The notes beneath the pieces were generated by a model. That model worked only from the letters and a program-made list of their open reading frames with translations. It did no database searches and was not told the DNA's origin. Source: Variovorax sp. PMC12 (GTDB lineage Bacteria; Pseudomonadota; Gammaproteobacteria; Burkholderiales; Burkholderiaceae_C). From it: DNA of 64,000 nucleotides. Shown piece after piece: positions 52,101 to 62,746 of the stretch (positions are counted from its first letter, which is position 1; the number at the start of each line of letters is the position of its first letter). The stretch covers positions 434,001 through 498,000 of the forward strand of contig NZ_CP027774.1 of assembly GCF_003019815.1 (NCBI RefSeq), written 5' to 3'. A program made the translations under genes and the position numbers.

Positions 52101-52128
52101 TGTGTTGCATCGACCGGTTGAATCCGCC
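52101..52128 (-). repeat. IS30 inverted repeat, right
   Basis: 28 bp, exact reverse complement of 50900-50927; begins TGTGTTGCATCG. It lies upstream of the transposase start. Confidence 0.92.
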
Positions 52129-52167
52129 AGCGGTTGCTGTCGGTCGCGTTGCCCTAGGGACTGGCTG

Positions 52168-52191
52168 CTATTGCCACCTTCTTGGCAATAG
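52168..52191. repeat. Hairpin beside the IS30 right end
   Basis: CTATTGCCA and TGGCAATAG (9 bp, perfect) around CCTTCT. It may be a relic terminator or a structure that attracted the element; IS30-type transposases favour palindromic targets. No gene is seen in 52129-52509. Confidence 0.45.
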
Positions 52192-52390
52192 GGGAGTCGC
52201 TCATGTCTGCAGGAAGACCTGCGCGCTTGAACATTCCATCGACGTTTACCGGCCCAGCCGCCTGGACCCGCCCAGACGTCGGGCATGGCCGCCGGCATCA
52301 AGCAGCGACGCAAAACTTGCCGTTGCACGGTTGTGGAGCATGTTGTCCCTCACCGGCACCAGGATCACCGGTATGGTGCAGCGCCGCCAT

Positions 52391-52413
52391 CGACTTCGGA
52401 AAAACCGAAGTCG
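52391..52413. promoter_or_regulatory. Hairpin upstream of the Rieske operon
   Basis: CGACTTCGG and CCGAAGTCG (9 bp, perfect) around AAAAA, about 100 bases before the Rieske oxygenase start. On the minus strand the loop is TTTTT. Could be an operator or leader structure. Confidence 0.4.
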
Positions 52414-52434
52414 TACAGGCTTCGTTGTGAATTG

Positions 52435-52448
52435 TTGATCTGGATCAA
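52435..52448. promoter_or_regulatory. FNR/ANR-type box
   Basis: TTGATCTGGATCAA matches the FNR consensus TTGATNNNNATCAA at all ten fixed bases. It is 62 bases before the Rieske oxygenase start. Position relative to the promoter is unknown, so it may activate or repress. Confidence 0.65.
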
Positions 52449-52509
52449 GCTTTCTAGCATTCATCGCATGCCGCAGGCCCCTGGCGGCGCCCCCCACACG
52501 GAGCGATGA

Positions 52510-53880
52510 ATGACGACGAAGAAGACCATCCTGATCAAGCCGTACTCCGCCTACGAGCGCGAGCAGTCCACGTCGGAAGACGCGGAGCTGACGCACGTCG
52601 AAGGCAACGCGCCGGCCGGCGAGTACCTGCGGCGCTTCTGGCAGCCCATCGCGCTGTCGTCCGAACTCGGTGAGCTGCCCAAGAAGGTCCGGATGTTCGG
52701 CGAGCCCCTGGTGCTGTTCCGCACCAAGAGCGGCACGCCGGGCCTGCTGGAACTGCACTGCAGCCATCGCGGCACCTCGCTCGAGTTCGGCATCTGCGAG
52801 GACGAAGGCCTGCGCTGCTGCTACCACGGCTGGCTGTTCGGCGTGGACGGCACGATCCTCGAAACCCCCGGCGACCCGCCGGAGTCGACGCTGCGCCACA
52901 ACGTGTGCCATGGCGCATACCCGGTCATCGAATACAAGGGCCTGATCTTCGGCTACTTCGGCCCGCCGGAGCTCAAGCCCGAGTTCCCTGTCTACGACTC
53001 GTACGAGCGCGAGGGCGACCGGCTGGTGCCGTACGTCATCACGTATCCGTGCAACTGGCTGCAGGTGCATGAGAACGTCATGGACCCGGCGCACGCTGTG
53101 TTCCTGCACACGCGCATCAGCTTCACGCAGTTCGCGGAAGTGTGGGGCGAGCTGCCGGAGATGGACTTCGTGCCGACGCCGGCTGGCATGGTCTACGTCA
53201 CCACGCGCCGCTGGGGCGACAACGTGTGGGTGCGCTCCAACGACATCCTTCTGCCGAACCTGGCACAGGTCGGCCACATCTGGGAAGACGGTGCCGAGCC
53301 CAAGGCGTTCAGCCGCGTGGCCATCACCCGATGGACCACGCCGGTGGACAACACCACCTGCCGCATCATCGGCTGGCGCCACTTCCATCCCGAGGCGGAC
53401 CCGCGCGGCATCGCCGACGAAAGCCTCTGCGGCGTCGAGTCGGTCGACTTCTTCGGCCAGAACGGCGACCGCCCATACGAAGACCGCCAGCGGATGCCGG
53501 GCGACTTCGACGCGCAGGTTTCGCAGCGCCCCATCGCGGTCCACCAGATGGAGAACCTGACGCGCTGCGACCGGGGCGTGGCCATGCTCCGCCAACTGCT
53601 GCGCCGCCAGATCAAGCGCGTGGCCGAGGGGCAGGCGCCGACGCTCTCGCCGGTGCGTTCCGGCGGGCTCGTGCCGACCTACGCGCACGACACCGTCGTC
53701 CAGATCCCGGCCGCCGAGTCCGCCGACCCGCAGGCCGATGCCGAGCGGCTGCGCGAGATCGCCAAGGCCATCACGAACATCGTGGTGAAGGGCGCGCACC
53801 ACGAGGCCGCCGACCGCGACGCGCAGGTGCATGCGCTCATCCGCGCCTATGTCGACGCGCAGCGCGAAACCGTTTCCTGA
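52510..53880 (+). CDS. Rieske non-heme iron oxygenase, large subunit
   Basis: A 456-aa oxygenase. The Rieske [2Fe-2S] ligands are C84/H86 (CSHRG) and C103/H106 (CCYHGW); the mononuclear iron site is in NVMDPAHAVFLH. The C-terminal domain is longer than in naphthalene-type subunits and resembles the single-component ring hydroxylases that act on aryl ethers, phthalates or carbamates. ACGGAG lies before the ATG. No reductase gene is in the window; electrons must come from elsewhere. First gene of an operon that continues with a transporter. Confidence 0.9.
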   Translation: MTTKKTILIKPYSAYEREQSTSEDAELTHVEGNAPAGEYLRRFWQPIALSSELGELPKKVRMFGEPLVLFRTKSGTPGLLELHCSHRGTSLEFGICEDEGLRCCYHGWLFGVDGTILETPGDPPESTLRHNVCHGAYPVIEYKGLIFGYFGPPELKPEFPVYDSYEREGDRLVPYVITYPCNWLQVHENVMDPAHAVFLHTRISFTQFAEVWGELPEMDFVPTPAGMVYVTTRRWGDNVWVRSNDILLPNLAQVGHIWEDGAEPKAFSRVAITRWTTPVDNTTCRIIGWRHFHPEADPRGIADESLCGVESVDFFGQNGDRPYEDRQRMPGDFDAQVSQRPIAVHQMENLTRCDRGVAMLRQLLRRQIKRVAEGQAPTLSPVRSGGLVPTYAHDTVVQIPAAESADPQADAERLREIAKAITNIVVKGAHHEAADRDAQVHALIRAYVDAQRETVS

Positions 53881-53911
53881 TTTCCAACGCCTTCCAGAAA
53901 GAGCCTCACCG

Positions 53912-54550
53912 ATGACCCACGCTCCATCCCCCATCCATCCGGGCCGCGTCGACTGGACCGGCGACAACCCGGGCATCTACCTGAAGGACACGCAGGACGG
54001 CCCGTGGACCGGGCTGGCCACCTTCTTCCGCATCGTCTACTCGCCGTACGGCATGGGCAGCGGGGTGCTGCTGCTCGACCAGCCCGACGTGGCCCAGGGC
54101 CTGCCGGCGGTGCAGAACTTCTGCATCAGCGACAACGAGACGCTGGCGCGCTTTCTGGTCGACAGGTTCTTCTCGAAGTTCGCATCGTTCAGGGTCTCGA
54201 GCGGGCTCGGTGCCATCAGCTACCTGCAGGCCACCGAGATCAGCCGGGCCGGCGACACGCGCTCGCGCTACCAGGAGATCGTGAAGTCCAACGACTTCGA
54301 GGTCGTGATGACCTGGGAAGGCCTCGGCGCGCCCTATGCGGTCGACATGCCGGTGGAAGCCGGGCCTACCAAGGAGCACCAGATGTACAGCCTGTTCCTG
54401 GATGCCGAGGACGCGCATGTCACGGTCAACGGCCGGCGCCTGAACGGCCGGGTGGTGCAGCGCGACTTTGCCGGCACCCGCAAGAGCACGGCCTTCCTCG
54501 CCTTCTCCGAGACCTGGATGCAGGGCCAGGCACCCGGGCGCGCGCTGTGA
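53912..54550 (+). CDS. Conserved hypothetical protein in the Rieske operon (212 aa)
   Basis: MTHAPSPIHPGRVDWTGDNPGIYLKD starts a 212-aa soluble protein without signal or membrane helices. It is beta-rich by composition (FFRIVYSPYGMGSGVLLLDQ, FEVVMTWEGLGAPYAVDMPV, AHVTVNGRRLNG). The stop overlaps the next permease start. Its tight place between oxygenase and transporter suggests an enzyme or chaperone for the same substrate. I recognise no family. Confidence 0.65.
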   Translation: MTHAPSPIHPGRVDWTGDNPGIYLKDTQDGPWTGLATFFRIVYSPYGMGSGVLLLDQPDVAQGLPAVQNFCISDNETLARFLVDRFFSKFASFRVSSGLGAISYLQATEISRAGDTRSRYQEIVKSNDFEVVMTWEGLGAPYAVDMPVEAGPTKEHQMYSLFLDAEDAHVTVNGRRLNGRVVQRDFAGTRKSTAFLAFSETWMQGQAPGRAL

Positions 54551-55416
54551 CCGAGTTCCTCCAGTACCTGGCGTCCGGCCTGGTCGTCGGATGCATCTAC
54601 GGCCTGGTCGCCGTGGGCTTCACGGCGGTCTACAACGTGACCGGCATCGTCAACTTCTCGCAGGGCGACATGTCGATGCTCGGCGCGCTCGGCGCCGTCG
54701 GGCTCATCGGCCTGGGCCTGCCGATGCCGGTCGCGCTGCTGGTTTCGGTGCTGGTCGTCGGCCTGCTCGGCATCGCCGTCGAACGCATCGCCATCCGCCC
54801 CGCGGGCTCGGACGTATTGCGCGGGATCATCATCACGATCGGCATCGGCGTGGCGCTGCAGGGCATCGCGGTGATCGTGTGGGGAACCGACGCGCAACCG
54901 CTGCCCGCGTTCTCCGGCGAGACACCGATCGACATGGGCGGTGTCACCGTGCCGCCGCAGGCGCTGTGGGTGCTGGGCTGCGCCGCCGCGCTGATGCTCG
55001 CCCTCTACGTCTTCTACACCAAGACCTACATCGGCAAGGCGTTCCGCGCCTGCGCCATGAACCCGAAGGCCGCGGGGCTGATGGGCATCCCGAACACCGC
55101 GATGCGCGCCATCGGCTTCTTCCTGTCGAGCCTGGTGGGCGCCATCGCCGGTGTGATCGTGGCGCCGGTGGCGCTCATGCAGTACGACACCGGCGTGTTC
55201 CTCGGCATCAAGGGCTTCGTGGCCTGCATCATCGGCGGCTTCGGCAATCCGATCGGCGCGGCACTCGGCGGGCTCGTGCTCGGCAGCCTCGAGTCGCTGT
55301 CCACGGGCTACCTGAGCTCGGGCTTCAAGAACGCCATCGCGTTCGTGGTGCTGCTCGGCTTCCTCTTTCTTCGGCCCGGCGGGATCCTGGGGGAAATGGA
55401 CACGGTGAAGCGATGA
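54547..55416 (+). CDS. Liv-type permease (LivH-like)
   Basis: A 289-aa membrane protein: GCIYGLVAVGFTAVYNVTGIVNFSQGDMSMLGA is a classical LivH start, TYIGKAFRACAMNPKAAGLMGI the cytoplasmic loop and IKGFVACIIGGFGNPIGAALGG the final helices. GTG start at 54547 overlapping the previous stop (GTGA). First permease of the third Liv system in this window. Confidence 0.9.
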   Translation: MTEFLQYLASGLVVGCIYGLVAVGFTAVYNVTGIVNFSQGDMSMLGALGAVGLIGLGLPMPVALLVSVLVVGLLGIAVERIAIRPAGSDVLRGIIITIGIGVALQGIAVIVWGTDAQPLPAFSGETPIDMGGVTVPPQALWVLGCAAALMLALYVFYTKTYIGKAFRACAMNPKAAGLMGIPNTAMRAIGFFLSSLVGAIAGVIVAPVALMQYDTGVFLGIKGFVACIIGGFGNPIGAALGGLVLGSLESLSTGYLSSGFKNAIAFVVLLGFLFLRPGGILGEMDTVKR

Positions 55417-56368
55417 AAAAGCAGTTCGTCATCCCCGCCATCGTCGTCCTGCTGGCGCTGGTCCTGGCCTCGGGCAATGCCTACCTCATCAACCTGTGCG
55501 TCGTCGCCGCGATGACGACGCTGCCCGCGGTCGGCCTGTCGCTGCTGATGGGCTACACCGGGCAGATTTCGCTGGGCCACGCCGCCTTCGTCGGGCTCGG
55601 CGCCTACGCCTCGGCATTGCTGTGCAAGTCGCTGGGCCTGAACCCCTGGCTCGCTATCCCGCTGGCGACCGCGCTGTCGGCCGTCGCGGCCTGGTGCATC
55701 GGCTGGCTGGTGTTCCGCCTGCGCGGCCACCACCTGGCGATGGCCACGCTCGCCTTCGGCATCATCATCCATGTCGCCATGGTCGAGTGGCGCGGCCTCT
55801 CCGGTGGGCAGGACGGCCTGGCGGACGTGCCGTCGCTGCAGGTGCTGGGTTTCGACCTGCGCTCCGATGCCGCCATGTTCTGCATCGCCTGGGCCGCCTG
55901 CCTGCTGGCCATCGTGCTGGCGGGCAACCTGGTGCGCTCGCCCTTCGGCTTCGCCATGCGCACGGTCGCCGAGAACGAGGCCGTTGCCGGCTCCATCGGC
56001 ATCGCCAGTGCGAGCCTCAAGCGCAAGGTGATGGCGCTGGGCGGCGCCTATGCGGGCTTCGGCGGCGCGCTGTATGCGCACTGGCTGGGCTACATCAGCC
56101 CGGGGCCGTTCGACGTCGGATATTCGGTGCGACTGCTGCTCATCGTGGCGCTCGGCGGCTTCTCCGGCCTGTGGAGCGTGGTGTTCGGCGTGTTCTTCGT
56201 CGTCATCACGAGCGAGGCCCTCAAGCCCTTCGGGCGCTTCGACGTGGTCATCTACGGCGTGCTGCTGGTCTTTGTCATGGTGCGATGCCCGCAAGGCCTG
56301 CTTGCCGGTCTCCATCAGCTGTTCGACAGGCTGTCCGGCGGCGCGCGCCGCCGGGCCGGGAGCGACGC

Positions 56369-56372
<4 letters not shown>
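55413..56372 (+). CDS. Liv-type permease (LivM-like)
   Basis: A 319-aa membrane protein: VGLSLLMGYTGQISLGHAAFVGLGAYASAL is the LivM signature, FGFAMRTVAENEAVAGSIGI the coupling loop. Its ATG overlaps the preceding stop, and its stop overlaps the ATPase gene's start, so translation of the transporter is coupled throughout. Confidence 0.9.
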
Positions 56373-57981
<1,609 letters not shown>

Positions 57982-57985
<4 letters not shown>

Positions 57986-59190
57986 GCATTCGTCACCATC
58001 ACCCGGCGGATGCCGCGGGCTTCGATGCGCTGGTGCAGGTGGTGCCGGTCCTGGTCGACCTGGTGCCGGCCGGCGATGCCTTCGACTTCCCCGCCCGCAC
58101 GCTGCTGCATGCCGGTCCGCCGTTCGATGCCCTGGCATCGGTGCCGGCCGCCGTCTTCAACTCGGCCGCGGCTGCGGCGGTGTTCGAGGGCTGGGCCGTG
58201 GACCGCGAGGACGCCTTGGTGCGCCTGCGCTCGGGCGACCTCACGCTCGCGGCGGCGCAGGACTATCGCTGCGCGGTCCCGCTGGCCTCCGTGCTGTCGC
58301 CAAGCCAGTTCGTGCAGGTCGTCCACGACGCGAACCGTCCGGACCGCCGAGCCTTCTCGTCGCTCAACGGCGGGAACGGGCCGGCGCTGCGGCTTGGGCT
58401 GCCCACGCCGAACGTGGTTGACCACCTGCGGTGGTTGAACGGCGCGTTCGCGAATGCCATCCGGCCCGGCTGCCGACGCGGGACGGCGCTCATCCCGATC
58501 GCGGACTTCGCGCTGACGATGGGCGACGACCTCCACGGACGCACCGCGGCAGCCACCGCGCGGCTCGTCGAAACGCTGTCATCGGGCAATGCCTGGCCGA
58601 GCATGGCCACGGATTTCCTCGACGCATCGCCGAGCTTCTTCCTCAACCTCTGGATGGCCGCGACGAAGTGCATTCTTTCCGGCGCCGAGGGCATGCAGGA
58701 CTGCAGCCTGGTGAGCGCGCTCGGCGCCAACGGGCACCAGGTCGGCATTCAGCTGGCGGGCCGCCCGGGCCACTGGGTGAGGTCGCCGTCGAGCCCGCCG
58801 CGCGGGCGGCTCGATGCGGGCATCACGCCGCAAGAGCGGCTGCCGGCCATCGGCGACAGCGCGCTCATCGAGGCCTCGGGCCTGGGCGCGATGGGCTTCG
58901 AGCATTCGCCGCCGCAGCGTGAGAGCTTCGCCGACTTCATGTCGCATCCGCCGGCCGAACTGGCGCGCGCGCTGCTGATGGCGCCGCACCCGGCCTTCGC
59001 GCGTTCCAAGGCCCGATTCGGCCTCGCGGCGCGGCAGGCGGTGGCGTCCGGCCATGACCTGATCGTCGCGCTCGGAATCATCGACATCGAAGGGCGCCGC
59101 GGCCGCATCGGCGGCGGCCTCTGGTCCTCGACACCCGAACTCTTCCAGCGTGCGCTGGAAGGCCTGCATCCCACACCTGTTCACCCTTGA
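57982..59190 (+). CDS. DUF1116 family protein (AllG/YlbE-like)
   Basis: A 402-aa protein. ALVQVVPVLVDLVPAGDAFDFPARTLLHAGPP, NRPDRRAFSSLNGGNGPAL, MGDDLHGRT and MAATKCILSGAEGM are DUF1116 text. The E. coli relative AllG (YlbE) is part of the oxamate carbamoyltransferase complex with AllF and AllH; neither partner is found here. Membership in an operon with a Rieske oxygenase and, across a LysR gene, an amidase suggests work on a carbamoyl- or amide-containing intermediate. That role is inference. Confidence 0.82.
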
Positions 59191-59209
59191 TCCACCACGA
59201 AAGAAACCC

Positions 59210-60349
59210 ATGAAGCACATCGTCGCGCTCGCCGCCGCCTTGCTCACCGCCGCCGTCGTCCATGCGCAGGACATCAGGATCGGAGGGCTGCTGGAGACCT
59301 CCGGCTTCGCCGCTTCCCTCGGCAAGCCCGGGCTGGAAGGCGCGCAGCTCGCCATCGACCAGGTGAACGCCCAGGGCGGCATCAACGGCCGCAAGGTGCA
59401 GCTGATCAACGTCAACTCCGAGAGCGACAACACCAGGACGGTGTCCGGCGTCAAACGGCTCATCGAACAGGAAAAGGTGACGGCCATCATCGGCCCGATG
59501 AGCAGCGGCTCGGCCTTCGCCATCGTCGACACGGTGGAAAAATCGAAGATCGCCATGGTCGCCAACGCGGCCACGCGCGCCGTGGTGCTGCCGCCGGAAC
59601 AGAAGACCTTCTCGTTCCTCGCACCGCTCACCGATGCGGTCGTGCAGGTCGCGCTGCTCAAGGACTTGCAGGCACGAGGCATCACGAAGATCGCGGTGCT
59701 CCATTCCGACGTGGCCTTCGGCACCAGCGGGCGCGACTCGCTCGTGAAGCTCGCGCCCGACTACAAGATCGAGATCGTCAACAAGGAAACCTTCGGCAAC
59801 GCGGACACCGACATCACGCCACAGCTCACGAAGATCCGGGCGTCGGACGCGCAGGCCATCGTCGTCTGGGCCACCGGCCCCGGCCTGGCGATCGCGACCA
59901 AGAACCATCGCTCGCTGGGCATCAAGACGCCTCTGTACATGGCGCATTCGGCCAACGACTTCAACTACCTGCGGCTCGCCGGCGAGTCGGCCAACGGCAT
60001 CTTCGTGCCGTCCACCAAGCTCTACGTGACCGCCTCGCTCGCGCCGAGCGACCCGCAGAAGGCCGTCGTCTCGCGCTTCGTGAGCGAGTACGAGGCCAAG
60101 TTCGGCCAGCCGCCGGCGACCTTCGCCGGCAACGGGTACGACGCCGCCATGCTGATCGTGAACGCCATCCGCAAGGCCGGCACCGACCCGGTGGCCGTGC
60201 GTGACGCCATCGAGGCGACCAAGGACTACGCCGGCGTGACCGCGGTCTACAGCTATGGCCCGCAGGACCACTTCGGCACCCGCCCCGAAAGCGTGGTGAT
60301 GCTGACCGTCAAGGCGGGCAAGTTCGAACTGGCCGGCGCGGCGAAGTAA
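59210..60349 (+). CDS. Liv-type substrate-binding protein (LivK-like)
   Basis: A 379-aa receptor: signal peptide (MKHIVALAAALLTAAVVHA, cut before QDIRI), then GGLLETSGFAASLGKPGLEGAQLAIDQVN and AIIGPMSSGSAFAI. It ends the Rieske operon and should deliver the substrate to the transporter encoded just upstream. Convergent with a LysR gene 27 bases away. Confidence 0.9.
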   Translation: MKHIVALAAALLTAAVVHAQDIRIGGLLETSGFAASLGKPGLEGAQLAIDQVNAQGGINGRKVQLINVNSESDNTRTVSGVKRLIEQEKVTAIIGPMSSGSAFAIVDTVEKSKIAMVANAATRAVVLPPEQKTFSFLAPLTDAVVQVALLKDLQARGITKIAVLHSDVAFGTSGRDSLVKLAPDYKIEIVNKETFGNADTDITPQLTKIRASDAQAIVVWATGPGLAIATKNHRSLGIKTPLYMAHSANDFNYLRLAGESANGIFVPSTKLYVTASLAPSDPQKAVVSRFVSEYEAKFGQPPATFAGNGYDAAMLIVNAIRKAGTDPVAVRDAIEATKDYAGVTAVYSYGPQDHFGTRPESVVMLTVKAGKFELAGAAK

Positions 60350-60375
60350 GTCCGCCGCCCGTCCCCGCAACCTCT

Positions 60376-61323
60376 TCAATCGGCCCGGAACGCCAAATGC
60401 TCTGCAATCGTCGTCACCATCTCGGAGATGGATGTGGATGCGCGCGTGAACCGGTAGCTGTGCGAATGCGCGAGCACCAGGTTCGGCGCGCGCAGCGAGG
60501 ACTTCAGCTCGACCGAATGCGTGTTCGGCGGGCAGAAGTTCAGCAGGGAGAAGCCCTGGCCGTTGTTGACCAGGCCCAGGAGCATGGTCATTGTGTTCAC
60601 GCGGTGCGCGATGCGCGGCGCGACGCCATCCGCACTGAAGGCCGAGAGCATGTAGTTGCGGGTGCGCGGCGTGTCCAGCAGGATGAGCGGCTCGGTGGCC
60701 AGGTCGCGCACCGACACATGCAGCCGGCGCAGGAACGGGTGGCCGGGCGGCAGCACGGCCTGCAGCGGTGCCGGCCGGATGACGATGCATTCGATGCCGG
60801 AAGGGATCTCGAAGTCGTACGTCAGCGCCAGGTCGAAGGCGCCGGTCTGCAGCCCTTCGAGCAGGTATTCGTGGTGGCCTTCGTTCCAGTGCAGCCGCGC
60901 CTTCGGCAGGTTCTCGGCGGCCATTCGCATCAGCGGCGGCAGGACGTAGGGCGCAAAGGAAAAGAGGCAGGCCAGGTGCACCTGCCCCTGGACGTGCCGG
61001 GTGTCGGCCAGGCGGCCGGAGCCCAGTTCCCACGACTGCAGCAACAGGTTGCGGCATTCGACGGCGAAGGCGCTGCCGACATCCGTCAGCACCAGCCCGC
61101 GCGCGTGCCGGCGCAGGAAGAGCTGCACGCCGAGCACCTCTTCGAGATGCGCAATGGCCGCAGACACGGCAGGTGCCGAGACGTGCAGCGAGTCGGCCGC
61201 CTTCTGCAGCGACTGATGCCGGGCGACGGCAACGAAGTACGAGAGTTGGCGCAGAGAGAAGTCGGGCGCTCTCAGCTCCGCGCTGCTTTCGCTGGTGGTT
61301 TTTTGGGCCGGTTCTTGGCTCAT
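60376..61323 (-). CDS. LysR-family transcriptional regulator
   Basis: A 315-aa LysR protein with about 20 extra residues before the HTH (LRQLSYFVAVARHQSLQKAADSLHVSAPAVSAAIAHLEE). Effector domain text NTMTMLLGLVNNGQGFSLLNF is of the type found in regulators of catabolic operons. Divergent from the aldolase gene with only 44 bases between starts, so its operator must overlap that promoter; it may also act on the Rieske operon. Confidence 0.9.
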   Translation of the reverse strand: MSQEPAQKTTSESSAELRAPDFSLRQLSYFVAVARHQSLQKAADSLHVSAPAVSAAIAHLEEVLGVQLFLRRHARGLVLTDVGSAFAVECRNLLLQSWELGSGRLADTRHVQGQVHLACLFSFAPYVLPPLMRMAAENLPKARLHWNEGHHEYLLEGLQTGAFDLALTYDFEIPSGIECIVIRPAPLQAVLPPGHPFLRRLHVSVRDLATEPLILLDTPRTRNYMLSAFSADGVAPRIAHRVNTMTMLLGLVNNGQGFSLLNFCPPNTHSVELKSSLRAPNLVLAHSHSYRFTRASTSISEMVTTIAEHLAFRAD

Positions 61324-61367
61324 GGGCGGGAGTATGTCGGAATGGTGACAGGCTGCAAGGACGGGCC

Positions 61368-62135
61368 ATGACGGAATCGGTCAACCCTTTCAAATTCCAG
61401 GCCAGCCGGGTGCCGCCCCCGCTCGGGGCCACCGAGGAAGCGCGCCGCTACGTCAAGGTGCGGCTCGCCGCTGCCTTCCGGCTGCTGGGCGCCCTGGGGC
61501 TCAACACCGGCGTGGCGGGCCATCTGAGCGTTCGCGACCCGATGCTGTCGGACCATTTCTGGGTGAATGCCTTCGGGCTGCCGTATGCATCGATGCGTCC
61601 GGAAGACCTGACGCTGGTCCGGCATTCGGGCGAGGTGGTGCAGGGTGGCCCCATCAATGCGGCCGCCTTCGCCATTCACGCGGAGATCCACCGTGCCCGC
61701 CCCGATGTGCATTGCGTTGTGCACGGACACCCGCCGTACGGCACGGCCTGGGCCGCGCTCGGCCGTTGCCTTCTGCCGATCAACCAGGACGTGTGCGCCG
61801 TATCGGAAGACCACGTGCTGCACGGCGAGGGAAGCGGACTGGTGGTGGGCCTCGACGAAGGCCGTCGCATCGCGCAGAGCCTGGGCACTCACAAGCTGGC
61901 CATCCTGCTGAATCACGGGCTGCTCACCGTCGGCCAGACGGTGGACGAGGCCGTGTGGTGGTTCGTCCTGACGGAGCGCAGCTGCCAGATCCAGTTGCTG
62001 GCGGAGGCGGCGGGCGTCCCCAAGGTGCTCCCGGCCGACGTGGCACGCGGCATCGCCGAGGAGATCGGGACGCCGGTGTTCGGCTGGTTCCAGTGCCAGC
62101 CGCTCATCGCGCCCTACGTGGCGCAGTTGCAATGA
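61368..62135 (+). CDS. Class II aldolase / AraD-type protein
   Basis: A 255-aa zinc-dependent aldolase/epimerase-fold protein. GVAGHLSVRDP, VHCVVHGHPPYG (His zinc ligands), EDHVLHGEGSG and LLNHGLLTVGQTVDEAVWW (third His) are kept. Family members cleave or decarboxylate 2-hydroxy-3-oxo or aldol substrates. It starts a three-gene unit joined by 4-base overlaps with the MDR and amidase genes. Confidence 0.9.
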   Translation: MTESVNPFKFQASRVPPPLGATEEARRYVKVRLAAAFRLLGALGLNTGVAGHLSVRDPMLSDHFWVNAFGLPYASMRPEDLTLVRHSGEVVQGGPINAAAFAIHAEIHRARPDVHCVVHGHPPYGTAWAALGRCLLPINQDVCAVSEDHVLHGEGSGLVVGLDEGRRIAQSLGTHKLAILLNHGLLTVGQTVDEAVWWFVLTERSCQIQLLAEAAGVPKVLPADVARGIAEEIGTPVFGWFQCQPLIAPYVAQLQ

Positions 62136-62746
62136 GCGCAACGACCGGGATGCCGACCTCGGCGCCGCCTTCCGCGCTGGCGCGCGACTGGCCCGCGGCA
62201 TGGTTCGCGCTGCACCATCGGGCGAAGCTGCAGGCCCGCGAATCCGTGTTGGTCCTCGATGCGGCCAGCCCGGTCGGCGTGGCATGCATCAAGCTCGCGA
62301 AGGCGGCGCAGGCGCACGTCGTCGCGCTCACGCAGACGCGCTCGCAATTCGACGCCGTGCGGCGCGCCGGTGCCGACGACGTCGTCAGTCTGCAGGAAAG
62401 CCAGTGGGTCGAAATCGTCCGCGAGCACGGCGGCGCCGACGTGATCGCCGGCATCGCCGACGCCGACCTGCTCACGCGCAGCATGCGCGCTCTCGCACGC
62501 CACGGACGCCTGCTCGTGATGGCACCACCCGATGCCCTGGCGGCCGAGCTGCCGCTGAAGCCACTGCTGCTTCGCAGCGGCACCCTGCACGGCGCCTTCT
62601 GGTCGCCAGACCATGCGTTCCGGATGGCCGAACCAATCCTGGCGGCGTTGACCGCGCTGTGGGCACAAGGCGCCATCCGGCTCGATTCCACCGGGCCGGG
62701 CGTCGACCCGGCCCGCCCCCACATGCCAGGAACCTCCAAACCATGA
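62132..62746 (+). CDS. Stand-alone MDR (quinone oxidoreductase-type) cofactor domain
   Basis: A 204-aa protein matching the nucleotide-binding half of medium-chain dehydrogenases: ALHHRAKLQARESVLVLDAASPVGVACIKLAKAAQAHVVAL is the Rossmann start, with AASPVG in place of the AAGGVG fingerprint. The N-terminal GroES-like catalytic domain (about 120 residues) is missing, and so is the C-terminal strand return. Overlaps on both sides make a full-length upstream start impossible. It may bind a nucleotide in a complex or be a decaying gene kept for coupling. Confidence 0.75.
   Translation: MSATTGMPTSAPPSALARDWPAAWFALHHRAKLQARESVLVLDAASPVGVACIKLAKAAQAHVVALTQTRSQFDAVRRAGADDVVSLQESQWVEIVREHGGADVIAGIADADLLTRSMRALARHGRLLVMAPPDALAAELPLKPLLLRSGTLHGAFWSPDHAFRMAEPILAALTALWAQGAIRLDSTGPGVDPARPHMPGTSKP

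Larger units (their letters stand above)
50900..52128 (-). mobile_element. Complete IS30-family insertion sequence (1229 bp)
   Basis: Bounded by perfect 28-bp inverted repeats (50900-50927 and 52101-52128) that begin GGCGGATTCAACC and end AACACA. The single transposase gene fills it. The flanks show a possible 2-bp target duplication AG (50898-50899 and 52129-52130), consistent with the 2-3 bp seen for IS30 elements. The transposase stop codon lies inside the left repeat. Confidence 0.92.
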
